64,000 nt of DNA from Candidatus Zhuqueibacterota bacterium (GCA_016934825.1 JAFGSB010000160.1:82276-146275); one strand, 5' to 3'; positions 27,715-36,447 are shown, counted from the first letter of the stretch. Made by a program: numbers and translations. Notes: generated from the letters alone by a model not told the origin.

Positions 27715-28548
27715 TTACCAGCGCCCGGCAATAATAGCCAGCAACCCGATTATCATATCCGCTTTTAATAATACACTTAATTGTGAAAATATTTCTTTAC
27801 TTGAATGACGCCACATTCGTATGATCGTATAAACCAGGATCGAATTGACTCCAAGCAGAACAATTAAAAAATACCATATACCGTAGATATTGGTCAGAAA
27901 CGGAATAATGGTTAAAATAAACAATAAGAAAAAGATAACCGTTGCGGACCATTTTGCGGGAATCAAACCGAACCGTACCGGCAGAGTGATGGCCCGGTTT
28001 TTTTTGTCGCCTTCAATATCTTCCATATCTTTAATGATTTCACGGCCAAAATGCATCATAAAAGCGAAAACCGCCGGTATCACAGCATTTTTCACCCGTC
28101 CGACCGCCACACCTCCGTAAATAAAAGCGAGCGCCGTTGACAGGCTCACGGCAACGTTGCCCAGCAAAACAGTGCGTTTGAGCTTTACGCTGTAAAAAAG
28201 GAGTAACAGCGAAGTGCTCAAAGCTATGACAAAGGCGGTTAAATTGATCAATAATCCAAGTAAAACGCCCGCCGTATACAAAAACAACGAGAAAGTGAGG
28301 GCATCTTTTCTTTTAACCATCCCGGCGGGTATTGGGCGATTCGGTTTATTGATCCGATCAATTTCTACATCATAATAATCATTGATCGTATTCGAAGCAG
28401 CCGTAATCAGACCGCCTGAGAAACATGCCGCCAGTACCTTAATTATCCATGCCAGATTGCCGCAAATCACTATGGCGATGAATATAGAGAGCATTGATAT
28501 TAAAACATTAAGCGGCCGGGATAATATAATGTATCCACGTAATTTCAC
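27715..28548 (-). CDS. UbiA-family prenyltransferase, DGGGP synthase-like
   Basis: 277 residues with eight to nine membrane helices. Both Asp-rich motifs of the UbiA family are present: 'NDYYDVEIDRINKPNRPIP' (from residue 56) and 'DMEDIEGD' (about 171-180). The sequence around them resembles geranylgeranylglycerol-phosphate geranylgeranyltransferase, the second ether-lipid enzyme of archaea, more than quinone-pathway UbiA or MenA. Some FCB-group bacteria are known to carry such homologues. It appears to head the operon running to the R3H gene. Other prenyl-acceptor activities are possible. Confidence 0.75.
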   Translation of the reverse strand: MKLRGYIILSRPLNVLISMLSIFIAIVICGNLAWIIKVLAACFSGGLITAASNTINDYYDVEIDRINKPNRPIPAGMVKRKDALTFSLFLYTAGVLLGLLINLTAFVIALSTSLLLLFYSVKLKRTVLLGNVAVSLSTALAFIYGGVAVGRVKNAVIPAVFAFMMHFGREIIKDMEDIEGDKKNRAITLPVRFGLIPAKWSATVIFFLLFILTIIPFLTNIYGIWYFLIVLLGVNSILVYTIIRMWRHSSKEIFSQLSVLLKADMIIGLLAIIAGRW

Positions 28549-28694
28549 ATATAAATTGAGTATAGTGCTTGTTCCATTTCTAAATCGTTAATATAGTATT
28601 ATTCTTTTCTAAAATCAAGTTTAATTACTGTAATATTTTTAATAATTTATTTAGATTTAGCAGACAAGAAAAAGAATTCCAAACAGACACTTTT

Positions 28695-29432
28695 TTAGAC
28701 AGGATTCGGGATATCAATAAATTTTACATCCAGGCCAAACGTATCGGCGATAATTCCGCCAAGGGCTTTGATACCGAACTTTTCAGTTGCATAGTGACCC
28801 GCGGAAAAAAAATGAATTTGACCTTCTCTGGCAAGATGCATGATCGATTCGGATACTTCGCCGGTAACAAAAACATCCAGGCCCTGTTCGACCGCTAATG
28901 TTATGTCTCGCTGCGCAGCCCCTGAGCATATCCCCACGCTGGTTATCCTGTCCGGGCCATAAGAAAAGACCAGCGGATCAACCTTGTAAACGGAATGTAC
29001 CAATTTAGAAAAAACGTCAAAGGAGCATTCGTCGATCCGACCCATAATCCCGACTTCACCGAATTCCGATATATCTTTTAATCCGAATTCCTTTGCCGCC
29101 AGCGCGTTATTACCGATAACCGGGTGTTTATCAAGGGGCAGATGATAAGCCAGCAAATTTATATCATTTTGTAATAACAATTTCAGCCGTTTTTTATAAC
29201 TTCCCCTGACAATTTGACTCTCCTTGTTCCAAAGAATACCGTGATGCACAATGATCATGTCGGCATTTTCTTCAATTGCCCGTTCAAACAATTGCACGCT
29301 GACCGATACCGCGGTAACGACTTTGTTCACTTTGGTTTTGCCCTCAACCTGTAAACCCTGCGGGCAATAGTCATTAAAATCCCTGATATTCAAATAATCA
29401 TTAACAAAAGTTTCCAGTTCATTACATTTCAT
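28695..29432 (-). CDS. Nif3-like dinuclear metal-centre protein
   Basis: 245 residues. It shows Nif3/YbgI family features: 'IVHHGILWNKES' (metal-binding His pair), 'AYHLPLDKHPVIGNNALA' and, near the end, 'SAGHYATEKFGIKALG' supplying further ligands. Members form toroidal hexamers with a two-metal site and are often labelled GTP cyclohydrolase I type 2, although the physiological role is unsettled. The ribosome binding site AAGGA precedes the ATG. It follows the Gfo/Idh/MocA gene by 18 bases. Confidence 0.88.
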   Translation of the reverse strand: MKCNELETFVNDYLNIRDFNDYCPQGLQVEGKTKVNKVVTAVSVSVQLFERAIEENADMIIVHHGILWNKESQIVRGSYKKRLKLLLQNDINLLAYHLPLDKHPVIGNNALAAKEFGLKDISEFGEVGIMGRIDECSFDVFSKLVHSVYKVDPLVFSYGPDRITSVGICSGAAQRDITLAVEQGLDVFVTGEVSESIMHLAREGQIHFFSAGHYATEKFGIKALGGIIADTFGLDVKFIDIPNPV

Positions 29433-29450
29433 TATTATCCTTACCCGGAT

Positions 29451-30479
29451 TTAATTCAGATACACTGGCTGGTTTTTTTTCGAAGATTCATAAATTGCCA
29501 GAACAAGCTGTAACGCCCGTCGTGCTTCATTTCCATTTATTATGGGTTCTCTTTTTTCCCTGATTGCCGAAACAATATCCTCAAATTCCCTGACAAACGG
29601 TTTTAAATCAATATCCATCGGTTTTGCCGCTCCGCCTTCCGCGACTTTATAATCACGAAACGGTTCTTCACCTTTTATATGCACAAAGGCGAGCTTTTCA
29701 CCCTCGATAACAACAGTCCCCTCGGTACCATGAATATCCAGCCTTGCCGGGAGCCCGGGGAAAGTCGCTGTGGACGCCTGTATGACACCGGTGGTACCGT
29801 TTGTAAACTCCAGCATGGCCATACCGATATCCTCGACTTGAATATCATGCGAAACATTTCTTGTTTTGCCATATACCCATTTCACCGGTCCCATAACCGA
29901 CAGCAGCAGATCGATAAAATGTATTCCCTGGTTAATAAACGGACCGCCGCCGTCCAGTTCCCAGGTTCCGCGCCAGTCGCCGCTGTTATAATATTCCATA
30001 GACCGATACCACTTTATGCTCGCTTCTCCATGTATCAAAGCACCCAGTTTGTTTTGCTTCAGAATGTCGTATAATTTTTGCGAGGCATCCAGAAACCTGT
30101 ACTGGCTCATCACGCCCAGTGTGACACCGGTTTTTTTACATTCGTTAATAAGCCGATCAGCCTTTTCAAGTGTTACATCAATCGGTTTTTCGACAATTAC
30201 ATTCTTGCCCGCCTTTGCCGCGGCAATACCCGTTTCCGCGTGCAAACCCGACGGCACAGCGATATCGATTACATCCACATCGGGATTGGCTAAAATTTCC
30301 CGGTAATCGGTCGTCCAGGGAATATCAAACCCGGCGGCAAATTCGAGGGTTTTGTCCCGGATGTTACCGCAGATACTTAAAATTTCAACATCCCCGAGTT
30401 GACGTAACGCTTTGACGTGATGCGACGCGACGGCGCCGGCGCCGATAATTGCGAATCCCAGTTTTTTATTGTTTTTCAT
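29451..30479 (-). CDS. Gfo/Idh/MocA-family oxidoreductase
   Basis: 342 residues. The N-terminal Rossmann motif is 'GFAIIGAGAVASHHVKAL'. 'VIVEKPIDVT' carries the EKP motif of the family, and the C-terminal domain contains 'GGPFINQGIHFIDLLL' with the active-site region. These enzymes are NAD(P)-dependent dehydrogenases or oxidoreductases, often acting on sugars, inositols or nucleotide sugars. It has a membrane-free cytoplasmic profile. It is likely co-transcribed with the Nif3-like gene. The substrate cannot be told; a UDP-sugar dehydrogenase role would fit the glycan-rich surroundings but is speculative. Confidence 0.88.
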   Translation of the reverse strand: MKNNKKLGFAIIGAGAVASHHVKALRQLGDVEILSICGNIRDKTLEFAAGFDIPWTTDYREILANPDVDVIDIAVPSGLHAETGIAAAKAGKNVIVEKPIDVTLEKADRLINECKKTGVTLGVMSQYRFLDASQKLYDILKQNKLGALIHGEASIKWYRSMEYYNSGDWRGTWELDGGGPFINQGIHFIDLLLSVMGPVKWVYGKTRNVSHDIQVEDIGMAMLEFTNGTTGVIQASTATFPGLPARLDIHGTEGTVVIEGEKLAFVHIKGEEPFRDYKVAEGGAAKPMDIDLKPFVREFEDIVSAIREKREPIINGNEARRALQLVLAIYESSKKNQPVYLN

Positions 30480-30579
30480 AGTTTTCTTCTGCGTTTACGT
30501 CCCGCATCAGGCCGCCAGGGAAAATTTTTTCGTTGTTAATTTATTTTCTCAAAGCGGTCTTGCGGGAATTAACAAAAAA

Positions 30580-31158
30580 TTAAAATATATTTCGATGCAG
30601 GATGTCATACAATTCACGTTTTGGAACATGCAGGCGGCCGGTTTCATCCCGGTAATATGCTGTCGTATCCTTAATGGGTTCCATAACAGGGTGTTCATCG
30701 GGATATCCGAGAGCAATAACCGAATCAACTCTATAATTTTCAGGGACATCCAGCAGGGAAGCAATCTTTTTCCTGTTTATTGAAGCAAGCCAGCAGGTTC
30801 CGACATCATATTGCATTGCGGTTAATATAATGTTTTCCGAAGCCGCGCCCACATCATGGCCGATCCACGCCGTTTCGTGGTCCTTGTTCACCAGAATGAC
30901 AATAAAAGCAACGGGTTGCTGCCCGGCCTGCGGCCTCCCCGTTTTATTGGGCAGTAAACGCGCCCATTCCGTGTGATCAAATATGGTGTCGACCGTATCC
31001 GGTTCGTCAACGATGATGAATTCCAGCGGCTGCATATTGGATGCGGACGGCGCGATACGACCCGCATCGGCAAATTTTTTTAACAATTCATAATCGACCG
31101 CTTTTTGTTTGAATCTTCTTATCGAACGTCGTAAATAAATCAATTCAAAAACGGACAT
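30580..31158 (-). CDS. Nitroreductase-family flavoprotein
   Basis: 192 residues. 'YLRRSIRRFKQKAVDYELL' at the N-terminus, 'APSASNMQPLEFIIV', 'DVGAASENIILTAMQYDVGT' and 'VIALGYPDEHP' follow the FMN-binding nitroreductase fold. Such dimeric enzymes reduce nitro compounds, quinones or flavins with NAD(P)H. A GGGAG ribosome binding site precedes the ATG at 31158. It lies 100 bases upstream of the Gfo/Idh/MocA gene on the same strand. The physiological substrate is unknown. Confidence 0.88.
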   Translation of the reverse strand: MSVFELIYLRRSIRRFKQKAVDYELLKKFADAGRIAPSASNMQPLEFIIVDEPDTVDTIFDHTEWARLLPNKTGRPQAGQQPVAFIVILVNKDHETAWIGHDVGAASENIILTAMQYDVGTCWLASINRKKIASLLDVPENYRVDSVIALGYPDEHPVMEPIKDTTAYYRDETGRLHVPKRELYDILHRNIF

Positions 31159-31348
31159 CTTTTTCTCCCATTTTTTTGTCCTATGTTTTATAATTTATAT
31201 TCTTGGGCGCTAAATTTCAAGTAAAATCATAAAATAAATTGCATGGGACCGGAAATGGATTTCTTTTAAAATTAATAAAAGAAAATTTAATAACAATGAT
31301 TTCGTGTAACCACCTTAAAGATTTTTCGTATTAGAATATAGATAATAT

Positions 31349-31528
31349 CACTGTTGTCCGGTTAACTGGCACCGCTGCCTGATCCGGCTTACAAGTTAAT
31401 TAAAATCAGGTTATTTAATAATAAAAATTTATTTTACCTAAACAAATCAATTAATGATGTTTTATCCGAAAATTTAAATAAAATAAATATGTTACGAGTG
31501 TCGCGTTCGGGTTTACCTGACACGGGTG
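31349..31528. mobile_element. Miniature inverted-repeat element, copy B (180 bp), perfect 9-bp flanking repeat
   Basis: Ends match copies A and C. It starts CACTGTTGTCCGGTTAAC, has TGATCCGGCTTA about 30 bases in, and ends with a GTGTCGCGTTCGGGTTTACC block and GGGTG. The nonamer AGATAATAT stands directly on both sides (31340-31348 and 31529-31537), a perfect target duplication. The middle is about 100 bases of A/T-rich sequence with no reading frame. It lies in the 405-base gap between divergent genes and ends 35 bases before the start codon at 31564. The rest of that gap (31159-31339) is AT-rich with nothing recognisable. Confidence 0.8.
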
Positions 31529-31563
31529 AGATAATATAAAGAATATAAGAAAGAGGTTTGGTC

Positions 31564-31956
31564 ATGGACGCAAATAATATACAAACAAAACAATCACGCT
31601 ATAATAAAAGAGCGACAAGGAGCGGAGACCCGTTAAGCGGAATCATCACGGGCATCATATTTATACTGGCCGGTTCATTTATATATGCTGATAATCAGGG
31701 GTATTTATATTCTGGTTGGTTCTGGTGGTTAATATTTTCCATGGGACTCGTTTTTCTGATCGAATCTGTTATTCGGGCAACTGTTGAAAAGTATAAAAAA
31801 TCATTTCACGCTTCCGTAATCTGGGGCGCAATTCTGACGACGATTGGCGCAAACCATTTGTTTGATATTGGCAATTGGTGGCCTCTTATTTTAGTTTTTA
31901 TTGGTATCATCTTAATTTTGAGTTCTCAAAAAAACCATATAAGGCAAAGCGCATAA
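31564..31956 (+). CDS. Small membrane protein with LiaI/LiaF-like TM region
   Basis: 130 residues from the ATG at 31564, which has AGAGG seven bases upstream; a TTG two codons earlier is less likely. After a polar N-terminus there are four hydrophobic segments arranged as two helical hairpins ('GIITGIIFILAGSFIYA' and 'WWLIFSMGLVFLIESVI', then 'VIWGAILTTIGANHLF' and 'WWPLILVFIGIILILSS'). This is the pattern of the DUF5668 / LiaI-LiaF-like transmembrane region, which often accompanies cell-envelope stress sensors. A second protein of this type is at 42221. Function unknown. Confidence 0.65.
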   Translation: MDANNIQTKQSRYNKRATRSGDPLSGIITGIIFILAGSFIYADNQGYLYSGWFWWLIFSMGLVFLIESVIRATVEKYKKSFHASVIWGAILTTIGANHLFDIGNWWPLILVFIGIILILSSQKNHIRQSA

Positions 31957-31970
31957 TTAATGAAACAGTA

Positions 31971-32010
31971 AAAACCCCGCACACGGTATTATCGGTGCGG
32001 GGTTTTTTGT
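31971..32010 (+). terminator. Rho-independent terminator
   Basis: A CCCCGCAC / GTGCGGGG stem extended by A/T pairs, then GGTTTTTTGTTTT. It stands 15 bases after the stop of the LiaF-TM-like gene and ends that single-gene unit. Confidence 0.9.
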
Positions 32011-32016
32011 TTTAGG

Positions 32017-32030
32017 ATCACAATTGTGAT
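32017..32030. promoter_or_regulatory. 14-bp palindrome upstream of the PTS EIIA gene
   Basis: The perfect palindrome ATCACAATTGTGAT sits between the terminator at 31971-32010 and the PTS gene at 32153, about 120 bases before the start codon. Its TCACA/TGTGA halves recall HTH-dimer operators, including CRP-like half-sites in the opposite orientation. Operator function is an inference. Confidence 0.35.
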
Positions 32031-32152
32031 TCACAGAACTTTTTCCCGGGACAGGTGTAGTAAACTCAAGATTCATAATTTACATTGCCAAAAATGTTTT
32101 GGAAATAATAATATTTATTATATATTAGTCTGTTAATTTTTTAGGAGTCGAT

Positions 32153-32623
32153 ATGAACCTGAGTGATCTTCTTAACAAAGAAGTTATCCGTATACCGTTA
32201 AAAAATACTGAAAAAAACAAAATCATTGAAGAAATGGTCGATATCCTTGCGCAGAACAATAAGCTTAAAGATCGACAGACAGTATTGGATGACGTATTGG
32301 AACGCGAAAGGGTCATGAGCACCGGAATGGGCGACGGCGTAGCTATTCCACACGCCAAAAGTGAAGGTGTAGATAAGCTGGTCAGCGCTTTTGGAATAAC
32401 AGATAAAGATGTGGATTTTAAATCAATAGACGAAAAGCCGGTGAGATTAATATTCCTGTTGGTCGGTCCTGTTGACCAAACCGGACCGCATTTAAAAGCC
32501 TTGAGCAGAATTTCCCGTTTAATGCATCGAAAAGAATTCCGTGACCGCCTGGCTTCCGCGCATAGCAGTGAAAAAGTTATCGAAGCCATCGCAAAGGAAG
32601 AACAAAAATACTTTTCCTTATAA
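32153..32623 (+). CDS. PTS EIIA (PtsN/fructose-type) domain protein
   Basis: 156 residues, a single EIIA type-2 domain. The phosphorylatable histidine lies in 'GVAIPHAKSEGVDKL', with 'MSTGMGDG' just before it as in PtsN and fructose EIIA. No EIIB, EIIC, HPr or EI gene is nearby, so a regulatory PtsN-like role is more likely than transport. A clear AGGAG ribosome binding site precedes the ATG. A terminator at 32660-32688 follows. Confidence 0.88.
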   Translation: MNLSDLLNKEVIRIPLKNTEKNKIIEEMVDILAQNNKLKDRQTVLDDVLERERVMSTGMGDGVAIPHAKSEGVDKLVSAFGITDKDVDFKSIDEKPVRLIFLLVGPVDQTGPHLKALSRISRLMHRKEFRDRLASAHSSEKVIEAIAKEEQKYFSL

Positions 32624-32659
32624 AAATAATTCCATTACATGTTTTTATTTTCTTTAAAC

Positions 32660-32688
32660 GGGTCTCTCATAGAGGCCCTTTATTTTTT
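32660..32688 (+). terminator. Rho-independent terminator after the EIIA gene
   Basis: GGGTCTCT and AGAGGCCC pair (one wobble) around a CAT loop and are followed by TTTATTTTTT. It lies between the EIIA gene and the DUF2007 gene. Confidence 0.85.
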
Positions 32689-32703
32689 AGCGAAGGTAAT
32701 ATT

Positions 32704-32961
32704 ATGGACGAGCAGAAAAATAACCAGAATGACGAAGAATTAATTGGGTTAAGTAATTTACCCGGTATTGTCTATGCGGAGATGGTAAAAGAAGCCCTTG
32801 AAAGGCAGGGAATCAAAAGTATTATTAAACCTGATGTAATGAGTTCCGGTTTACAGGCAAAAGGCGCCCATATCACCGGAGATTCATGCCGGATTTTTGT
32901 TTTTAAAAAAGATGCTGAAAAAGCACAGGAAATTCTTGAAACCATGATGGATCATATATAG
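32704..32961 (+). CDS. DUF2007-family putative signal-transducing protein
   Basis: 85 residues. 'NLPGIVYAEMVKEALERQGI' followed by 'SCRIFVFKKDAEKAQEIL' matches the small ferredoxin-like DUF2007 fold, described as a putative signal-transducing protein. A GCGAAGG site precedes the ATG. It ends 19 bases before hisS and is probably co-transcribed with it. Its function is not established. Confidence 0.7.
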   Translation: MDEQKNNQNDEELIGLSNLPGIVYAEMVKEALERQGIKSIIKPDVMSSGLQAKGAHITGDSCRIFVFKKDAEKAQEILETMMDHI

Positions 32962-32980
32962 TTTAAACTGAAAGGGTGTT

Positions 32981-34243
32981 ATGAAATACAAATCCGTTAC
33001 CGGAATGCGCGATGTTCTGCCGGACGAACAACCGTACTGGCGGTTGATAGAACAGAAAATTTATGAAATTACGTATTTGTATGGTTACAAACGAATAGAC
33101 CCGCCGATCCTGGAAGAGACCGCTTTATTTATCAGAGGTGTTGGGGAGACGACAGATATTGTCGAAAAAGAAATGTATACTTTTTCAGATAAGGGCGGCA
33201 ATTCGGTTACGATGCGGCCCGAATTCACGGCCGGCGTTTTACGCACATACCTGCAAAACGGTCTGTTTACCCAGGCGAAACCGGTTAAATTATTTTCAAT
33301 CGGACCGGTGTTTCGGTACGAACGGCCCCAGGCCGGCCGCTTTCGCCAGCACACCCAATTCAATGTCGAAGCGCTGGGGGAAATGGACCCCGCACTGGAT
33401 GTGGAAGTCATGTCCATTGCCTGGCAGCTCTATGCCGAACTGGGTTTTACCGGATTAAAATTCCAGTTGAACAGCACCGGCTGCCCCCAATGCAGACCCA
33501 ACTATATTCAAAAATTAAAAGAATATTATGAAAGCAATTATGACGTAATTTGCAATGACTGTAAACGTCGTCTTGATAAAAATCCTCTCAGATTACTGGA
33601 CTGTAAAAACAAAACCTGTCAGCCGGTAATCGCCAAAGCACCCGTTATCAGTGATTACCTGTGTGAAGAATGCCGGGGGCACTTTTCCAGCTTGAGGAAC
33701 TATCTGGAACTGTCGGGAAGGGATTACTCCATCAATCATAAACTGGTTCGGGGGCTGGATTATTATACAAAGACTGTTTTTGAAGTCTGGGCGCAGGGAA
33801 TCGGCGCGCAAAATGCCATGTGCGGCGGCGGCCGATACGACGGTCTGATCGAACAGCTTGGCGGACAACCGACACCGGGAATCGGATTTGGCTCCGGGTT
33901 CGAGAGAATTATCCTCAGCATGAAGGAACAGGGCCTGGTTCCCGCGGAATCGAGAACACCGGACATTTTTATCGCCCATATGGGAGATAATGCGAAAAAG
34001 GAAGCCATCCAGTTGGCTTTTCATTTACGCCGGGAAAATTTCTCCACCCTGCTTGCCTTTGGCGACAGAAGCATAAAATCCCAGATGAAAGAAGCAAACC
34101 GGCTTGGCGCTTCTTTCGCCCTGATACTGGGCGACCGGGAAATCGATGAGCAGATTGCCACGGTTAAGGACCTTGAAGAAGGTTCACAGTCTGAAATCAG
34201 TCTGGATCAACTCGTTCCGTTTTTCAGGGAAAAAATTTTATAA
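32981..34243 (+). CDS. hisS: Histidyl-tRNA synthetase
   Basis: 420 residues, normal family length. Class II motif 2 is 'GPVFRYERPQAGRFRQHTQ', the histidine-binding motifs are 'LVRGLDYYTKTVFE' and 'GGRYDGLIEQLGG', and 'GIGFGSGFERI' is motif 3. It charges tRNA-His in the cytoplasm. A Cys-rich insertion with four CxxC-like pairs (about residues 168-250) could bind zinc, as in several HisRS. AAAGGG precedes the ATG. Confidence 0.96.
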   Translation: MKYKSVTGMRDVLPDEQPYWRLIEQKIYEITYLYGYKRIDPPILEETALFIRGVGETTDIVEKEMYTFSDKGGNSVTMRPEFTAGVLRTYLQNGLFTQAKPVKLFSIGPVFRYERPQAGRFRQHTQFNVEALGEMDPALDVEVMSIAWQLYAELGFTGLKFQLNSTGCPQCRPNYIQKLKEYYESNYDVICNDCKRRLDKNPLRLLDCKNKTCQPVIAKAPVISDYLCEECRGHFSSLRNYLELSGRDYSINHKLVRGLDYYTKTVFEVWAQGIGAQNAMCGGGRYDGLIEQLGGQPTPGIGFGSGFERIILSMKEQGLVPAESRTPDIFIAHMGDNAKKEAIQLAFHLRRENFSTLLAFGDRSIKSQMKEANRLGASFALILGDREIDEQIATVKDLEEGSQSEISLDQLVPFFREKIL

Positions 34244-34268
34244 ATATATAATCAACATTTTGAATTTT

Positions 34269-35045
34269 ATGATCCCTTTATCGCAAAACCAGTATAAATA
34301 CATTCGCTCTTTACAGTTTAAAAAAGGACGCGACCGGGAGAACCGTTTTCTGGTGGAAGGGATACGATTATGTGAAGAGGCTATAAACTCGGATTATCAA
34401 ATCAATAGTTTGATCATAGCCGAAAATCTCCGTGAATCGGAACGAATTTTACAATACGTTGATAAAATTAAAAAACAACAACTGCCCATCTATATTACGG
34501 ATGAAAAAAAGTTTAAAACCCTGGCCGATACGCAAACGCCACAGGGTATTGCCTGTATCGTAACAAAAAAAGAGCGGCCGATTGATTTGAGTTCAAGTTC
34601 GCTGCTGCTGGCGCTGGATGCCATACGGGATCCGGGGAATTTGGGAACAATTATCAGAACGGCGGAATGGTTCGGTATTGACGGTATATTCTCCGGCGTC
34701 GACACCGTTGACATATATAATCCCAAAGTCATTCGCAGCACGATGGGGGCGTTTTTTCATGTTCCGGTTAAAGAAAATGTGATATTACCGGATGAACTGA
34801 ACGTGCTCAAAAAAAATAATTATAAAATAATAGGAACAGTGAGAGAGGGCGGTATTCCGCTTGAACAATTTAAAAAAAAGGAAAAAACCGTACTCTTGAT
34901 CGGCAGCGAGGCGCAGGGATTAAATCCCGGGCTAAAAAAAATCATCGACATGAACATTACCATTTCCGGAAAAGGTAAAAGCGAATCGTTAAACGCCGCT
35001 ATTGCTGCGGGAATTACATTATATCATTTTACTAAAGACTATTAA
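34269..35045 (+). CDS. SpoU/TrmH-family RNA 2'-O-methyltransferase
   Basis: 258 residues from the ATG at 34269; an upstream in-frame start at 34146 would overlap hisS by about 100 bases. The N-terminal substrate-binding domain has 'ENRFLVEGIRLCEEAI'. The catalytic SPOUT knot has motif 1 'DAIRDPGNLGTIIRTAEWFG', motif 2 'LIGSEAQGL' and motif 3 'GKSESLNAAIAAGITLYH'. It is most like RlmB-type enzymes that methylate a ribose 2'-OH in 23S rRNA; the exact nucleotide is not predictable. Confidence 0.9.
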   Translation: MIPLSQNQYKYIRSLQFKKGRDRENRFLVEGIRLCEEAINSDYQINSLIIAENLRESERILQYVDKIKKQQLPIYITDEKKFKTLADTQTPQGIACIVTKKERPIDLSSSSLLLALDAIRDPGNLGTIIRTAEWFGIDGIFSGVDTVDIYNPKVIRSTMGAFFHVPVKENVILPDELNVLKKNNYKIIGTVREGGIPLEQFKKKEKTVLLIGSEAQGLNPGLKKIIDMNITISGKGKSESLNAAIAAGITLYHFTKDY

Positions 35046-35049
35046 GATC

Positions 35050-35832
35050 ATGGAAGATTTAAACAAAAACGGACTTTTTTCACCTATTCAAATTTTTATT
35101 TTATTTTTGGTCACCATTGCACTGGTTACCGTTACGGGGGTGATCATCATTTTACTGGGCGGTTCCACTCTGAGCCTGCTTACGGAAATACTGATTGTTT
35201 TACCGGCGTTGATTGCGTGTCTGCAATTTAAAATGCCTTTTACAAAAACATTTCGTTTACATAAAATCAATCTGCCGATTATTTTTTATTCAATAGTGAT
35301 ATCCCTGGCAGTGTTTATAATCGGCGATGAAATTGACCGTATTATTTATTTAATCTTCCCCATGCCGGAAGAGTTGTACGAATCCATGATTAGGCTTTTA
35401 CAGATCGATTCTGTAAAGGACGCCGTCATATTAATCATGTCTGGTGTTATTTTTGCCGCATTTGCCGAAGAAATGTTGTTCCGGGGAGTATTGCAAAAAT
35501 CGCTCGAACATTTCCGGGAACCGGCAACGGCTATCGTTTTATCATCGGTTTTTTTCGCGATAATTCATTTTAATCCCTGGGCCGCATTACAAATTATGAT
35601 ATTGGGCCTTTTTCTGGGATATATGGCCTGGCGGGCAAACAGTATTTTCCCGGCGATTATATTGCATGGTATAAATAATTTGCTGTCCATGATTCTTATG
35701 AACCTCCCTGAGGAAAAATTAAAGTGGTATTCGGAAACAACAATACATGTCAACGTGTATCTGATTGTTTTCGCTATAGTTGTCCTTGTGCCTGCTATTG
35801 TCTCGTTCAACCGGGCATGTGATGAGAAATAA
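35050..35832 (+). CDS. CPBP-family intramembrane metalloprotease
   Basis: 260 residues from the ATG at 35050, four bases after the methyltransferase stop. It is polytopic. The catalytic motif 'AEEMLFRGVLQ' (EExxxR) is followed by 'FFAIIHFNPWAAL' and 'ILHGINNL', the conserved His positions of the CAAX-prenyl-protease / Abi family. Bacterial members cleave membrane peptides or serve in immunity to bacteriocins; most substrates are unknown. It is probably in the hisS transcript. Confidence 0.87.
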   Translation: MEDLNKNGLFSPIQIFILFLVTIALVTVTGVIIILLGGSTLSLLTEILIVLPALIACLQFKMPFTKTFRLHKINLPIIFYSIVISLAVFIIGDEIDRIIYLIFPMPEELYESMIRLLQIDSVKDAVILIMSGVIFAAFAEEMLFRGVLQKSLEHFREPATAIVLSSVFFAIIHFNPWAALQIMILGLFLGYMAWRANSIFPAIILHGINNLLSMILMNLPEEKLKWYSETTIHVNVYLIVFAIVVLVPAIVSFNRACDEK

Positions 35833-35939
35833 TTCTATTATTAATTTGAATTGATCATTAATTGTCCGCAAAAAACTTTTATTGTCTCTATTTAAATTTT
35901 AAAAAAGCTCATCTCGACACAAAAAGAAAAAAACAGTTT

Positions 35940-36299
35940 ATGAAGATTATCATTCTGAACGGGGAACTGCGTTCCGGTATGCAAATATATCTGGCCTTAA
36001 GTAATTTTTATGAAGTAGAAGTCGCTCTTGATGTGAACGATTTAATGCGGTTATTGGAATCGGAAAATACGGATTATACTTTTCTTGATCTGGATGAAGA
36101 GGACTCGAATTGTGTGGATCCGGGGAATTATAAGATCGTCGATAAAATTCTAAAAAAGTACCCCAAAACAAAAGTCGTTGGCATTTGTGACCATGTCAAT
36201 CCGAATATGAAAGAACAAATATCTCTTCACGGAATCAATAAAGTATTGACAAAACCGATAAAAAACCGGGAATTGTACGAGACGATTAAAGCCGGTTAA
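35940..36299 (+). CDS. Atypical receiver-domain protein
   Basis: 119 residues, a stand-alone CheY-like fold with no output domain. Strand 3 ends in 'YTFLDLDEED', offering an Asp, and the conserved Lys is in 'KVLTKPIKN'. The N-terminal acidic pair that binds Mg (usually DD after strand 1) is replaced by 'IIILNGEL', so phosphorylation by a canonical kinase is doubtful. I chose the ATG at 35940 because it starts strand 1 directly. The ribosome binding site is weak. It lies alone between the CPBP gene and a terminator. Confidence 0.6.
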   Translation: MKIIILNGELRSGMQIYLALSNFYEVEVALDVNDLMRLLESENTDYTFLDLDEEDSNCVDPGNYKIVDKILKKYPKTKVVGICDHVNPNMKEQISLHGINKVLTKPIKNRELYETIKAG

Positions 36300-36334
36300 T
36301 GTTTAGTTTAAAAATGTTTCGATTATTCTTTTAT

Positions 36335-36366
36335 AAGGTTGATATCAAAAGATATTGACCTTTTTT
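36335..36366 (+). terminator. Rho-independent terminator before nadB
   Basis: AAGGT.ATATC-type arms pair across an AAAA loop (36335-36346 with 36351-36362) and are followed by a T run. It follows the receiver gene and isolates nadB. A TTGACT box at 36381-36386 could belong to the nadB promoter, but no good -10 follows. Confidence 0.8.
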
Positions 36367-36447
36367 GTTATGTAAAATTATTGACTTTGATTTAATATTA
36401 ACGTAAGTTAGTCTCAAAAAAATTAACCCGGACAAGAAAATATAGAA

